A DNA stretch of 64,000 nt, taken from Azoarcus sp031546845. GTDB lineage: Bacteria; Pseudomonadota; Gammaproteobacteria; Burkholderiales; Rhodocyclaceae. Below are positions 33,874 to 43,032 of the stretch, piece by piece; the stretch's first letter is position 1; each line of letters starts with the position of its first letter. The position numbers and the translations under genes were made by a program. The notes beneath the pieces are model-generated. The model was not told the origin of the DNA. It was given only the letters and a program-made list of their open reading frames with translations, and searched no databases. The stretch lies in assembly GCA_031546845.1 (NCBI GenBank), contig JAVBJT010000006.1:62001-126000 (forward strand), read 5' to 3'.

Positions 33874-35070
33874 TTAGCTCAGATAGTTGAACAGCGACAG
33901 GTTGGACACTTTCATGAAAGACTGCTGCGCCGCCTGGAGGTAGGTAGATTGCAAGGTCAGATCGGAGATCGCCTTGGCGTAATCGACATCCTGCAACTGC
34001 GACAAACGGCTTTCGTATTGCAGATCGAGATCGCTGCCCACGCTGTCCAGGTTGTCGATTTCGAGCAACTGGGAGCCAACCGAGGAGCGCACGCGCAGCA
34101 CGTTTTCGAGCCCCGCATCCATGCTGTCGAGTGTAAAGGCGACAGCGCCTTCCATGCCGCTGGCGCCCGGCCGCTCAAGCGAGTCGACGAAGATGGCGAG
34201 GTTCTGGAAAACGTTTTTCGAGGCGGCAAACACTTCAAAGGAATCGCCATCGGCGGGCGCACCGGAAACATCCACGTCCAAGCCATTGAAGCTCAAGGTC
34301 GTGCCGCTGAGCGTGGCCGCAACCGGAACCGCCGTAGGATTGCCGGGCTGGTGCTCGGTCACGGCGTAGCTGGAAGAAGCGGCGTCGTATTTGATGTCGT
34401 AACGCCGACCCATGTCGGACGGCGCCGGCGGCGTCGAACTGTAGCTGACCGCGAGCGCGCCAGTGCCTTTGTTGTTGGCGTTTTTCACGCCATACAACGA
34501 ACCTTCCACCGTGCGGGTGTTCTCGAACACATCGGAACCGGGCAGGCTCACGGACATGTAGCGCGAGGAAGAAGCCTGGACGGTGCGAATGCCTTGGTCG
34601 CCCGCGTAGCTGACACCGGCAATATTGCCCTCGAAGGGCTTGGTTTGCGACATGTACCCGGCAAAAATGTACTCACCGTTGCCGTCCTGGCTGTTGGACA
34701 ACGCCAGCAGGGAGTCGAACTGGCTGCGCATGTCGGCCGCGATGGAGTTCAGGTCTTCGCTTTTCAGCGTGCCGTCACCGGCCTGCACGGCCCGAGTGCG
34801 GACGTAGTGCATCACGTCGCCCACGCCGACCAGACGGCTTTCGAGCAGCTTCAGGTTGTCGCCGGCGTAGCCTCGGTTGGTGGCAAATTGTGTGTTGACC
34901 GATTTGGCATTGTTTACTTCGAGCGCGCGGGCGGAGGCAATCGGGTCGTCGGAGGGCCGCAGGATGCGGCGCCCGGTGGAAGCCTGCTGCTGCGTATGCA
35001 AGAGCTTGGCTGTCTGATCCTGAATGGAAGCAAGGCCCTTGTTGTAAATCATGTTGGTCGTGACACGCAT
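33874..35070 (-). CDS. flgL: Flagellar hook-filament junction protein FlgL (HAP3)
   Basis: 398 residues. Flagellin-like N-terminus: MRVTTNMIYNKGLASIQDQ, then STGRRILRPSDDPIASARAL. The C-terminal helix (LTLQSTYLQAAQQSFMKVSN, then LSLFNYL) matches FlgL. A strong ribosome binding site (AAGGAGAA) precedes the ATG. It follows flgK by 12 bases. FlgL links FlgK to the flagellin filament. Confidence 0.96.
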   Translation of the reverse strand: MRVTTNMIYNKGLASIQDQTAKLLHTQQQASTGRRILRPSDDPIASARALEVNNAKSVNTQFATNRGYAGDNLKLLESRLVGVGDVMHYVRTRAVQAGDGTLKSEDLNSIAADMRSQFDSLLALSNSQDGNGEYIFAGYMSQTKPFEGNIAGVSYAGDQGIRTVQASSSRYMSVSLPGSDVFENTRTVEGSLYGVKNANNKGTGALAVSYSSTPPAPSDMGRRYDIKYDAASSSYAVTEHQPGNPTAVPVAATLSGTTLSFNGLDVDVSGAPADGDSFEVFAASKNVFQNLAIFVDSLERPGASGMEGAVAFTLDSMDAGLENVLRVRSSVGSQLLEIDNLDSVGSDLDLQYESRLSQLQDVDYAKAISDLTLQSTYLQAAQQSFMKVSNLSLFNYLS

Positions 35071-35082
35071 GATCTGTTCTCC

Positions 35083-37026
35083 TTATCGCGCGATCGACAG
35101 CATTTCGTCGAACAAGGTCTGAGCCACCGTCATCACGCGTGCGGAAGCCTGGTAAGCCTGTTGGTAACGTAGCAGATTAGCCGCCTCTTCGTCGAGATTG
35201 ACGGCGGAAAGGCTGTCGCGGGCATCTTGAGCCTGAGCCAACAAGGCCTCCTGCGAGGTGATGGCGACTTGCACTTCATGTGTTTTGTTACCGACACTGG
35301 AAACAATCTGAGCATAGAGACCCGAGGCGGTGGCCGTCGGCCCGTTACCGGAGTCGCTGAAGATTTTGGTGGTTTGCAGCGCGCCAAGCAAGGCCGCGTT
35401 ACGGTTGTCCGCCACACCCTTTTGCGTCGGCGCGAAGGTGAATTGGTCGCCATCGACCGGTGTGCCGGCAACCTTGAAAGAAAACGAGAAGCCGGCCGGC
35501 GACGTCAGCGTGAAGTTCTTGCCCACGCTGTCGGTGGCGGGGTTGAAGTTCGCATCCGGCGACAGCGTGTAGCCTGCCGGCAAGGTGAAAGCGCCACTGC
35601 TGTAGGCGAGCGAAATGTTGGCGAAATCGGGAACGGTTCCGGTGACCATACCCGTGGTATCGAGCGTGACAATGTTTTCCACGCGCCCGTTACCGCTGTT
35701 CGACAACGGCGCCGTGACCGAAACCGGGTTGCCGGCGGCAACCTTGCGCGTGTCGGTGATCGCCACCGCGATGTCGCGCGCGGCATAACGGGTCGGCTGG
35801 ATCAGAGCCGTGTCGCCCGCCGCCAGGGTGATGCCGGAAATCTGCAGGCCATCGACGTCGAAGGTGGCGGGCGCCACGGTCGTGGGCGGGAAAATTTTGC
35901 CGTCGGAGACGCGCGTCAGCGAATAGTTGCCGCCATCGTTGATCAACTGGTAATCGCTGCCGGTAAGCTGACCGATCTTGGCCGGATCGATGGCAACGGC
36001 GGCTGAACCTGTCGGCGAAACGAACGGCGAGGGCACGGTAAAGAAATTTTGTCCAAGCGCGCCGTCGAGATCCTGCCCGAGCTTGTGCTGGGTATTGAAG
36101 GTGGTCATCAAGCCCAGCGCGACCAGGCCAAGCTGGTTCTGCACGGGGTCGAGGGCTTCGTTGCGGAAAGTGAGCAAGCCCGCGAGCTGGCCGCCGGTCA
36201 TCAAGCGGTCGGGCAGGATGATTTCCTTGTTGTTGGGCGCAATCAACGCAATCGAGGAACGTGTCGGATCGCGCGGATCCTGCGTCGTCGTCAGGCGGCT
36301 GGCCGTGGAACCTTGCACCAGGCTTTGGCCGCTGCCGATGAACACATTGAGCGAACCGTCCTTTTCCTCAACGGTACTGACCTTGACGAGCTCATTCAGC
36401 TCGGCGATGAGCTGATCGCGCTGGTCGAGCAGATCGTTTGCCGGTACGCCAGGGCCGGCGACTTGCGCGACCAGGATGCGTTGATTGACCTCGGCAATGG
36501 ATTTGGCGTAGCTGTTGATCTGCTCAACGGTCGCGCCGATGTCGCCTTCCAGGCTCTGGCGGATTTCGGTCAGGCGCGCATTGGTGGTGGTAAAACTCGC
36601 CACCATCCCTTGCGCGTTGGAGATCATCGACTGGCGGGCGGCAATACTTGTCGGGTTGGCGGCAACTTCTTGCACACCGGCAAAAAACTGCTGCATCGCG
36701 GGCGAAACGCCGGAGGTCGCGTCGGCAAGCAGGTTGTCGATCTGGCTGATCTGAGCGTTGTAGGCGTTGTATTGAGACAGGCGATTGGCCGAGGTCAGCA
36801 CTTGCCCTTCGAGGAACTGGTCGTAGGAACGCGTAACCGCCGAAATGTGCGTGCCACGGCCGAAGAAGCCGACGCCGCCGACAAAGTACGGATCGTTCGT
36901 GCCTTGCTTGACGACTTGGCGGTGATAACCGTCGGTTCCCGCATTGCTGATGTTGTGGCCGGTCGTCACCAACCCGCCTTGCGCGGCATTCAGCCCGGTG
37001 AGTCCGATGTTTAGTAAGCCGGCCAT
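35083..37026 (-). CDS. flgK: Flagellar hook-filament junction protein FlgK (HAP1)
   Basis: 647 residues. The N-terminal rod/hook signature LLNIGLTGLNAAQGGLVTTG with HNISNAGTDGYHRQ is clear. The C-terminus SAVNLDEEAANLLRYQQAYQ and ASARVMTVAQTLFDEML is diagnostic. The central region is variable and rather long. FlgK caps the hook and joins FlgL. An inverted repeat overlaps the leader and ribosome binding region (37039-37065). Confidence 0.96.
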   Translation of the reverse strand: MAGLLNIGLTGLNAAQGGLVTTGHNISNAGTDGYHRQVVKQGTNDPYFVGGVGFFGRGTHISAVTRSYDQFLEGQVLTSANRLSQYNAYNAQISQIDNLLADATSGVSPAMQQFFAGVQEVAANPTSIAARQSMISNAQGMVASFTTTNARLTEIRQSLEGDIGATVEQINSYAKSIAEVNQRILVAQVAGPGVPANDLLDQRDQLIAELNELVKVSTVEEKDGSLNVFIGSGQSLVQGSTASRLTTTQDPRDPTRSSIALIAPNNKEIILPDRLMTGGQLAGLLTFRNEALDPVQNQLGLVALGLMTTFNTQHKLGQDLDGALGQNFFTVPSPFVSPTGSAAVAIDPAKIGQLTGSDYQLINDGGNYSLTRVSDGKIFPPTTVAPATFDVDGLQISGITLAAGDTALIQPTRYAARDIAVAITDTRKVAAGNPVSVTAPLSNSGNGRVENIVTLDTTGMVTGTVPDFANISLAYSSGAFTLPAGYTLSPDANFNPATDSVGKNFTLTSPAGFSFSFKVAGTPVDGDQFTFAPTQKGVADNRNAALLGALQTTKIFSDSGNGPTATASGLYAQIVSSVGNKTHEVQVAITSQEALLAQAQDARDSLSAVNLDEEAANLLRYQQAYQASARVMTVAQTLFDEMLSIAR

Positions 37027-37038
37027 TTCGTTTTCCTC

Positions 37039-37065
37039 GATTAGCTACCCTTTTATGAGCTAATC
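37039..37065 (-). repeat. Perfect inverted repeat in the flgK leader
   Basis: On the mRNA strand GATTAGCT and AGCTAATC (8-base arms, 11-base loop) end 12 bases before the flgK ATG and touch the GAGG of the ribosome binding site. Folding would place the Shine-Dalgarno at the base of the stem, which might tune translation of flgK. Confidence 0.5.
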
Positions 37066-37136
37066 AAAGCAAGACGCTTGCCAGTTTTCACTACCCATCG
37101 CGGGCGGCCGCATCGCCGCCTGGCTACAACACTACA

Positions 37137-38153
37137 TCAGCCAGTCAATGCGCCCCGCAAAGTCGAGCCACCGATGATGCGCGTGAGCTTGTTGGCGTAC
37201 ATGGGATCGGTGGCGTAGCCGGCCTGCTGCAAGCTGCGCGCAAAACCCGCGGCGTCGGTCTGGCCCAATACCGCCGCATAGCGGGGGCTGCTGGATAGCA
37301 ACTCGGCGTAATCGCGGAAAGCTTCGGCGTAGGAAGGATAAGCGCGGAACCGCGCATCCTCGGAATAAGGCCGCGAGCCGGCGTATTCCGTGACCGATTG
37401 CGCCACGGTATCGCCGCGCCAGTTGGCGCCGGCCTTGATATTGAACAGGTTGTAGCTGGAACTACCGTCGCTACGACGCAATACCTTGCTACCCCAGCCG
37501 GTTTCCAACGCCGCCTGGGCGATCATGAACTGCGGAGGAATGCCGGTTTTACGGCTGGCTTCAAGCGCATGCGGCCATACCTCATCGACGAAGGACCGGA
37601 CCCGCTCGGATATGGCGCCGCCCGTCTCGCGCGCAACGCGAATAGCATCATCGAGCTTGGTCGCCAATGCCGCCATGTCGATGCCGGAATCTTCGCCCGT
37701 GGCGGCGGCAAGGCCGGCAGTGCTTTCCGGAAGACGCAGTCTGGCGGCAGTATTTGCCGCTCCGACAATCACACTGGAAAGATCGAAGCCGCCCTTCCCT
37801 GCCGCGCCGTCATCAGCGGCAAAAGCGCCGATGGGGTCGAAAGTTTCGGGCTTGCCGCCAAGCTGGCGGTAAATCACATCGGCCAGCCCCGTGCCGCGCC
37901 CTTGCGCCAGATTGACCGCGAGTTGCTGGTCGAGCAGCCCTTGGTACATCCGCGTCTGATCGCTGTCGAACATGCTGTTGGCCGGCGTGGCGTCGCGCAT
38001 CGACTTCAGCACCATCTGCAGGAACATCGCCTCGAACTGCTTGGACGCGGCGCGCAGCGTCTGGGGTGAGTCTGGATCGGTACGCGCAAGCCGCTTGATA
38101 TCGCCCAATGAATTGGGATCGAGCACATTGAGCTGCACACCGCCGGTACTCAT
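37137..38153 (-). CDS. flgJ: Rod-assembly muramidase/glucosaminidase FlgJ
   Basis: 338 residues in two domains. The N-terminal rod-capping domain has ASKQFEAMFLQMVLKSMRDA and DQQLAVNLAQGRGTG. The C-terminal glucosaminidase domain has GIPPQFMIAQAALETGWGSK and SSYNLFNIKAGANWRGD, with the probable catalytic Glu in ALETGWG. It opens the peptidoglycan for the rod in the periplasm. It directly follows flgI, separated by one base. Confidence 0.95.
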   Translation of the reverse strand: MSTGGVQLNVLDPNSLGDIKRLARTDPDSPQTLRAASKQFEAMFLQMVLKSMRDATPANSMFDSDQTRMYQGLLDQQLAVNLAQGRGTGLADVIYRQLGGKPETFDPIGAFAADDGAAGKGGFDLSSVIVGAANTAARLRLPESTAGLAAATGEDSGIDMAALATKLDDAIRVARETGGAISERVRSFVDEVWPHALEASRKTGIPPQFMIAQAALETGWGSKVLRRSDGSSSYNLFNIKAGANWRGDTVAQSVTEYAGSRPYSEDARFRAYPSYAEAFRDYAELLSSSPRYAAVLGQTDAAGFARSLQQAGYATDPMYANKLTRIIGGSTLRGALTG

Positions 38154-38154
38154 G

Positions 38155-39270
38155 TCAGATCACCTCCAGTTCGGCACGTAAGGCGCCCGCCGACTTCATC
38201 GCCTGGAGAATACTGACCAGATCGATCGGTTTGGCGCCGAGCGCGTTGAGCGCTTTCACCACATCAGCAAGATTAGCGCCAGCTTTGACCTCGAACATTG
38301 GACTGGTGGGCTGCTGGATATCCACTTGGCCCGTTTGCGCCGTTACCGTCTGCCCGCCCGACAGCGGTGCCGGCTGGCTAACCTGGGTGCTGTTGCCGAC
38401 CGTGACCGTCAAACTGCCGTGCGCAACCGCGCAATGTTCCAAGGTAACGCGCTGGTTCATCACCACCGAGCCGGTGCGAGAATTGACGATGACCTTGGCC
38501 GCCTGTGCCACGGGGGTAACGGAAATGTCCTCGACCCGGCCGAGGAAGGCGACGCGGGCGCTGGAATCCTGCGGCGCCCGCACGCGGATGCTGCGCCCGT
38601 CCAACGCCTCGGCACTACCCGGCGCGGTTTGGTTGATTGCATCGACGACGCGGCGCGCGGTGCCAAAATCGGTTTCGTTCAACTCGAACATCACGAACTC
38701 GCCCTGCCCCAGCTCGGCGACGACGCCGCGCTCGACCGTGGCACCAGCCGGAATCCGCCCGGCAGACAGGTGATTGATGACTTGGGAAGCGCCACCGCCG
38801 GCCTGCGCGCCTGCGCCGCCAACGATCATATTGCCTTGGGCGATGGCGTAAATCTGGCCATCCGCGCCCTTGAGCGGCGTCATCACCAGCGTGCCGCCAC
38901 GCAGGCTTTTGGCGTTACCGATGGAGGACACGGTGACATCCACCCGCTGTCCCGGCCGGGCGAACGGCGGCAGCGTCGCCGTCACCATCACCGCAGCAAC
39001 GTTTTTCAGTTGCAGATTGGTTCCCTGCGGCAAGGTAATGCCCATATTGCCGAGCATGTTGGCAATACTCTGCACGGTAAAAGGCGTTTGCGTGGTCTGG
39101 TCGCCGCTGCCGTCCAGGCCGACGACAAGACCGTAACCAATCAGTTGGTTGTCACGTACCCCAGCGATCGAAGCGAGATCCTTGATCCGCTCCGCAACGG
39201 CGGACGGCGAAAAAACGAATGCCAGCGCGGCGAACAGCGCGGCAAAAATTTCCTGGCGGTGGCTGCGCAT
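38155..39270 (-). CDS. flgI: Flagellar P-ring protein FlgI
   Basis: 371 residues with a Sec signal peptide (FAALFAALAFVFSPSAVAE). Signature sequences are IKDLASIAGVRDNQLIGYGL, VVGLDGSGDQTTQTPFT and the C-terminal LNALGAKPIDLVSILQAMKS. FlgI forms the periplasmic ring around the rod together with the chaperone FlgA. Confidence 0.97.
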   Translation of the reverse strand: MRSHRQEIFAALFAALAFVFSPSAVAERIKDLASIAGVRDNQLIGYGLVVGLDGSGDQTTQTPFTVQSIANMLGNMGITLPQGTNLQLKNVAAVMVTATLPPFARPGQRVDVTVSSIGNAKSLRGGTLVMTPLKGADGQIYAIAQGNMIVGGAGAQAGGGASQVINHLSAGRIPAGATVERGVVAELGQGEFVMFELNETDFGTARRVVDAINQTAPGSAEALDGRSIRVRAPQDSSARVAFLGRVEDISVTPVAQAAKVIVNSRTGSVVMNQRVTLEHCAVAHGSLTVTVGNSTQVSQPAPLSGGQTVTAQTGQVDIQQPTSPMFEVKAGANLADVVKALNALGAKPIDLVSILQAMKSAGALRAELEVI

Positions 39271-39285
39271 TATTTTCCCCTCGCC

Positions 39286-39984
39286 TCAGAACGGCAGCAC
39301 ATTGGCGAAGAAACGCTGCAACCAGCCCATCGTGTTCGATTCGTCGATGAAGCCGCTGCCGCGGTACTCGATATGGGCATCGGCCACCTGGGTCGATTGC
39401 ACGGTATTGGTGCCGGTGATGGTGTAAGGGTTGACCACGCCGGAAAAACGGATGAATTCATTGCCCTGGTTGATCGAAATCTGCTTTTCGCCCGACACCA
39501 GCAGGTTACCGTTCGGGTAAAGGTCGATCACGGTCACGGTGATCGTGCCGTTGAAAGCGTTGTTCGCCGCGGCCGCGCCCTTGCCGGAAAAATCCGACGT
39601 CACGCCGGCCTCGGCATTCAGCCCGGCAAGTCCGGACAAGGGCACCTTGGAAGCGGCAGTGATACCGCCGGTGATCGAAGACTCCCGTCCGGCGCTGGCG
39701 TTGGCGCTTTTCTGCGCGGTATTACGCTCGACCAGATTGATGGTGATGATGTCCCCGACATTGCGCGCGCGGCGATCCTCGAATAAAGGACGAATCTGCC
39801 CCGCCTGGTAGATCGCGCCGTTGGCGGGAACCGCCTGTGGCCGGTTTTCGGGGCGCACGCTCATCGGCTGGTGCACTGCGGTCGGCGGCGTGGGGTAGAC
39901 CGACGCACAACCCGCGAACACGACGGGCGCGAGCAACAAAACCGCCCTGGACATCGCCTCGAACACACTGACACGCGGCTTCAT
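39286..39984 (-). CDS. flgH: Flagellar L-ring lipoprotein FlgH
   Basis: 232 residues. A lipoprotein signal peptide ends VVFAGC (Cys26). The mature protein contains GAIYQAGQIRPLFEDRRARN and VGDIITINLVERNTAQK, then NGNLLVSGEKQISINQGNEF, typical of FlgH. It forms the outer-membrane ring of the basal body. Confidence 0.97.
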   Translation of the reverse strand: MKPRVSVFEAMSRAVLLLAPVVFAGCASVYPTPPTAVHQPMSVRPENRPQAVPANGAIYQAGQIRPLFEDRRARNVGDIITINLVERNTAQKSANASAGRESSITGGITAASKVPLSGLAGLNAEAGVTSDFSGKGAAAANNAFNGTITVTVIDLYPNGNLLVSGEKQISINQGNEFIRFSGVVNPYTITGTNTVQSTQVADAHIEYRGSGFIDESNTMGWLQRFFANVLPF

Positions 39985-39995
39985 TGCCCGCTCCC

Positions 39996-40778
39996 TTAGA
40001 GTTGCGTCAGCCGGCCGAGCATCTGATCGGAGGTTTGCACCACGCGCGAATTCATTTCGTAAGCGCGCTGGGTCACGATCATGTTCACCAATTCCTCGGC
40101 CACATTGACGTTGCTGGCTTCGACATAGCCCTGGTTGAGTACGCCGGCACCGTTCGAGCCCGGCTGGTTGGGCGTGGCCACGCCGCTGGAAGCGGTTTCG
40201 AGAAAGAGGTTCTCGCCCACGCTTTGCAGGCCGCCCGGATTGATGAAGGTCGCCAACTGAATATTGCCGATCTGTGCCGGATTGACCTGACCGGCCTGGA
40301 CCACGCTGACAGTGCCATCCTTGCCGATAGTGACCGACAAGGCATTGGACGGAATGTTGATGTTGTCGGCCAGCAGATAGCCGCTGGCGGTGGTGACATT
40401 GCCCTGGCTGTCCTTCTGAAACGCACCGTCGCGCGTATAGGCGGTGGTGCCGTCCGGCAAGGAAATCTGCAGATAGCCTTCACCCTGGATGGCGACATCG
40501 AGCGCATTGCCGGTTTGCTGCGGACTGCCCTGCGTCAGGATGCGCTCGGTTGCAACCGGACGCACGCCCGTGCCCATCTGCAGGCCAGAGCCAATCTGCG
40601 TCTGCTGCGTGGATTGCGCGCCGGGCTGGCGGATGGTCTGGTAGAGCAGATCCTCGAACACCGGGCGCTGTCGTTTGAAGCCATTAGTGGAAACGTTGGC
40701 GAGGTTGTTGGAAATGACGTCCAGCGAGGTTTGCTGGGCATCCAGCCCGGTGCGGGCGACCCACAGCGAACGGATCAT
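39996..40778 (-). CDS. flgG: Distal rod protein FlgG
   Basis: 260 residues, the canonical length. The N-terminus MIRSLWVARTGLDAQQTSLD with VISNNLANVSTNGFKRQRPV and the C-terminus EELVNMIVTQRAYEMNSRVV define FlgG. AGGAG precedes the ATG. It forms the distal rod. A 157-base gap separates it from flgF. Confidence 0.97.
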   Translation of the reverse strand: MIRSLWVARTGLDAQQTSLDVISNNLANVSTNGFKRQRPVFEDLLYQTIRQPGAQSTQQTQIGSGLQMGTGVRPVATERILTQGSPQQTGNALDVAIQGEGYLQISLPDGTTAYTRDGAFQKDSQGNVTTASGYLLADNINIPSNALSVTIGKDGTVSVVQAGQVNPAQIGNIQLATFINPGGLQSVGENLFLETASSGVATPNQPGSNGAGVLNQGYVEASNVNVAEELVNMIVTQRAYEMNSRVVQTSDQMLGRLTQL

Positions 40779-40864
40779 GATGGACTCCTGAGTTTATTCT
40801 GTAAGCATATTGACGGAGGACGCGGCGCAACACGCACCATGTCCATCCTTTCCGATTCCAGCTT

Positions 40865-40883
40865 AAACCCGACAAAAGCCGGG
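40865..40883 (-). terminator. Weak hairpin between flgF and flgG (attenuator or processing site)
   Basis: On the minus strand CCCGGC-TTTT-GTCGGG (one G-U pair) followed by TTTAA. It lies inside the flg operon in the unusually long flgF-flgG gap, so partial termination or an mRNA-processing role is more likely than a full stop. Confidence 0.35.
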
Positions 40884-40935
40884 CAATCCGCCGATAAACG
40901 AGACAAAAATCGCGCTGATCCGCGCTGCGCCCCGT

Positions 40936-41685
40936 TCAAGCGCTGACGGAGAGCACCTGCGCCGCCGCGCGGTCGTTTTGTTCCGCCATCTGCAAGGTTT
41001 TTGTCTGCATCTCGAATTGGCGAGACAACGAAATCATCGTCACCATCTGCTCGACCACGTTCACATTGCTGCTTTCGAGATTGCCGGCCGCGACCTTGAC
41101 GTTCTCGTCGATCGGCGCCGCCGCACCGCTGGCGAGGCGGAACAAACCATCGCCGCCACGCACCAGCTCCGCCTCGGGCGGATTGACCAGTTTGAGCTGG
41201 TCGATGATGTTCACCACGTTCTGCTGCCCGATCGTGGTTGAAACGGCCGAAAGGGTGCCATCGCGGCCGATGATGATTTCATTGTCGGGCGGCAGCGTAA
41301 CCGGCCCGCCGCCAGTGCCGAGCACCGGCAAGCCGTTGCGCGTCTGCAATACCCCGTTGGCGTTCACCTCCAAGCTGCCGTTACGGGTATAGGCCTCGCT
41401 ACCGTCAGCCGCCTGCACAGCCAGCCAACCTTTGCCCTCCACCGCCACGTCGAGCGGACGGCCGGTGAATTGCAACGCGCCTGGCGCAAAATTGGTCGCA
41501 ATGCTGGCATCGACCGTGAATGACCGGCTGCGCAACGCTTCCGTCTGGATTTCGACCGCGCGCAGCCGGTGCATCTCAGTGCGAAAACCCGTGGAAGTGG
41601 CGTTGGCAAGGTTGTGCGCAACCGCGCCTTGCTGCTCCAACGTGTATTTCGCCCCGCTCATGGCGGTGTAGATAACGCGATCCAT
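40936..41685 (-). CDS. flgF: Proximal rod protein FlgF
   Basis: 249 residues. MDRVIYTAMSGAKYTLEQQG with HNLANATSTGFRTEMHRLRA at the start and MVTMISLSRQFEMQTKTLQM near the end match FlgF. It is part of the proximal rod. It follows flgE by 27 bases. Confidence 0.96.
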   Translation of the reverse strand: MDRVIYTAMSGAKYTLEQQGAVAHNLANATSTGFRTEMHRLRAVEIQTEALRSRSFTVDASIATNFAPGALQFTGRPLDVAVEGKGWLAVQAADGSEAYTRNGSLEVNANGVLQTRNGLPVLGTGGGPVTLPPDNEIIIGRDGTLSAVSTTIGQQNVVNIIDQLKLVNPPEAELVRGGDGLFRLASGAAAPIDENVKVAAGNLESSNVNVVEQMVTMISLSRQFEMQTKTLQMAEQNDRAAAQVLSVSA

Positions 41686-41712
41686 TATTTTTCTCCGCTA
41701 GCTCGTCAGGCC

Positions 41713-43017
41713 TTACCTCAGATTCACCAGTGTCTGCAGAATTTGGTCCTGTGTGCGGATCGACTGCGCGTTGGCCTGGTAGTTACGCTGTTGGATGATG
41801 AGATTCACCAGTTCCGCGGTGAGATCGACGTTGGAATCCTCGACCTGGCCCGAGGTCACGACACCCAACACCCCGGTTCCCGGTGCGCCGAGAATCGGCT
41901 GCCCGGATTCGGACGACTCCGCCCACAGGTTGTTGCCAAGCGAAATCAAACCGTTCGGGCTGGCGAAATTCGCCAGCGCCAGCTTGGCGATGCTGCGCGT
42001 CTGGCCGTTGCTGTACGTACCCTGAACAATACCGTCCTTGGTCACGTTCATGCCTGTCAGTTGGCCGGGACCGTAGCCGTTTTGCGGCAACGCGGTTACG
42101 GCGAACGGCTCGCCGAACTGGGTCATCTTGGACAAATTGACGTCAAAGTCCAGATCGGCCGCGCCGTTGCCAAGCTCCGCCGCCGTGCGGGTGAAGTTGA
42201 ATGTGGCCGCGGTCGGGTTGGTGATCACACCCAACTCGGTGAACTCGAGCGGGTTAGCCGGCTCGTAAAAACCGCCGCCGCCCAGCGTATCGCCCGTCAG
42301 CGAAGTCGGCGTATCGCCGTCCATGCTCGCCCACACCGACCACTGCCGGTCGGTGGCCGGATCGGTACGGATAAAGTAGTACGTCAATTGGTGCTGGTTG
42401 CCCAGGCTGTCATACACCGCCATCGACGTCGTGGAATTATAGCTTTCGACCGGTATCGGATCGGCTGCCGGATCGAACGCCAACGTGGGGCGCACATTGC
42501 GTGAATCCAGGTTGGCCACAACGCTGGCCCCTTGCGCGCCCTGCGTCGCGCTCGGCTGGATCGGCGTCGTATCGATATGGATCGGGCTGGGCGTTCCCTC
42601 GAACAAGGTCGTGCCATTGATGACCGAGGACACGGCAAAACCGGAAAGATAATCGCCGTTGGAGGTAATGACGTCGCCGTTCTTGTTGGCGTCGAACTGA
42701 CCGTTGCGCGTGTAGGCAATCGAACCGTCGGCGCGCTGGATACGGAAAAAGCCGTTACCGTTGATCGCCATATCGAGCGGATTGCTGGTAATGGTCGGAT
42801 TGCCCTGGGTGAAACTCTGGAAAACCGAGTTGATGAAAGTGCCGATACCAACCTGAACGTTGCTCGAGGCACCATTGACCGACGCCGCGTAAATATCGGC
42901 GAAACGGGCGCTGCCGCTCTTGAAACCGACCGTGCTGGCGTTGGCAATGTTGTTACTCACCACGTCGATCGATTTCGACGATGCGTTGAGTCCACTCAAA
43001 CCTTGCTGGAAAGCCAT
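41713..43017 (-). CDS. flgE: Flagellar hook protein FlgE
   Basis: 434 residues. N-terminal AFQQGLSGLNASSKSIDVVS with NNIANASTVGFKSGSARFAD and C-terminal ELVNLIIQQRNYQANAQSIR identify FlgE. The central domain (SMAVYDSLGNQHQLTYYFIR) is the FlgE D2 region. The polymer forms the hook joint. Confidence 0.97.
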   Translation of the reverse strand: MAFQQGLSGLNASSKSIDVVSNNIANASTVGFKSGSARFADIYAASVNGASSNVQVGIGTFINSVFQSFTQGNPTITSNPLDMAINGNGFFRIQRADGSIAYTRNGQFDANKNGDVITSNGDYLSGFAVSSVINGTTLFEGTPSPIHIDTTPIQPSATQGAQGASVVANLDSRNVRPTLAFDPAADPIPVESYNSTTSMAVYDSLGNQHQLTYYFIRTDPATDRQWSVWASMDGDTPTSLTGDTLGGGGFYEPANPLEFTELGVITNPTAATFNFTRTAAELGNGAADLDFDVNLSKMTQFGEPFAVTALPQNGYGPGQLTGMNVTKDGIVQGTYSNGQTRSIAKLALANFASPNGLISLGNNLWAESSESGQPILGAPGTGVLGVVTSGQVEDSNVDLTAELVNLIIQQRNYQANAQSIRTQDQILQTLVNLR

Positions 43018-43032
43018 TTTTACTACTCCGAA

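Noticed and set aside
40890..40897. GCCGATAA, a perfect sigma-28 -10 element on the plus strand between flgF and flgG
   Set aside because: No TAAA-type -35 lies at the 11-base spacing (GACAAAAG is there instead), and it would only drive antisense transcription across the flg operon.
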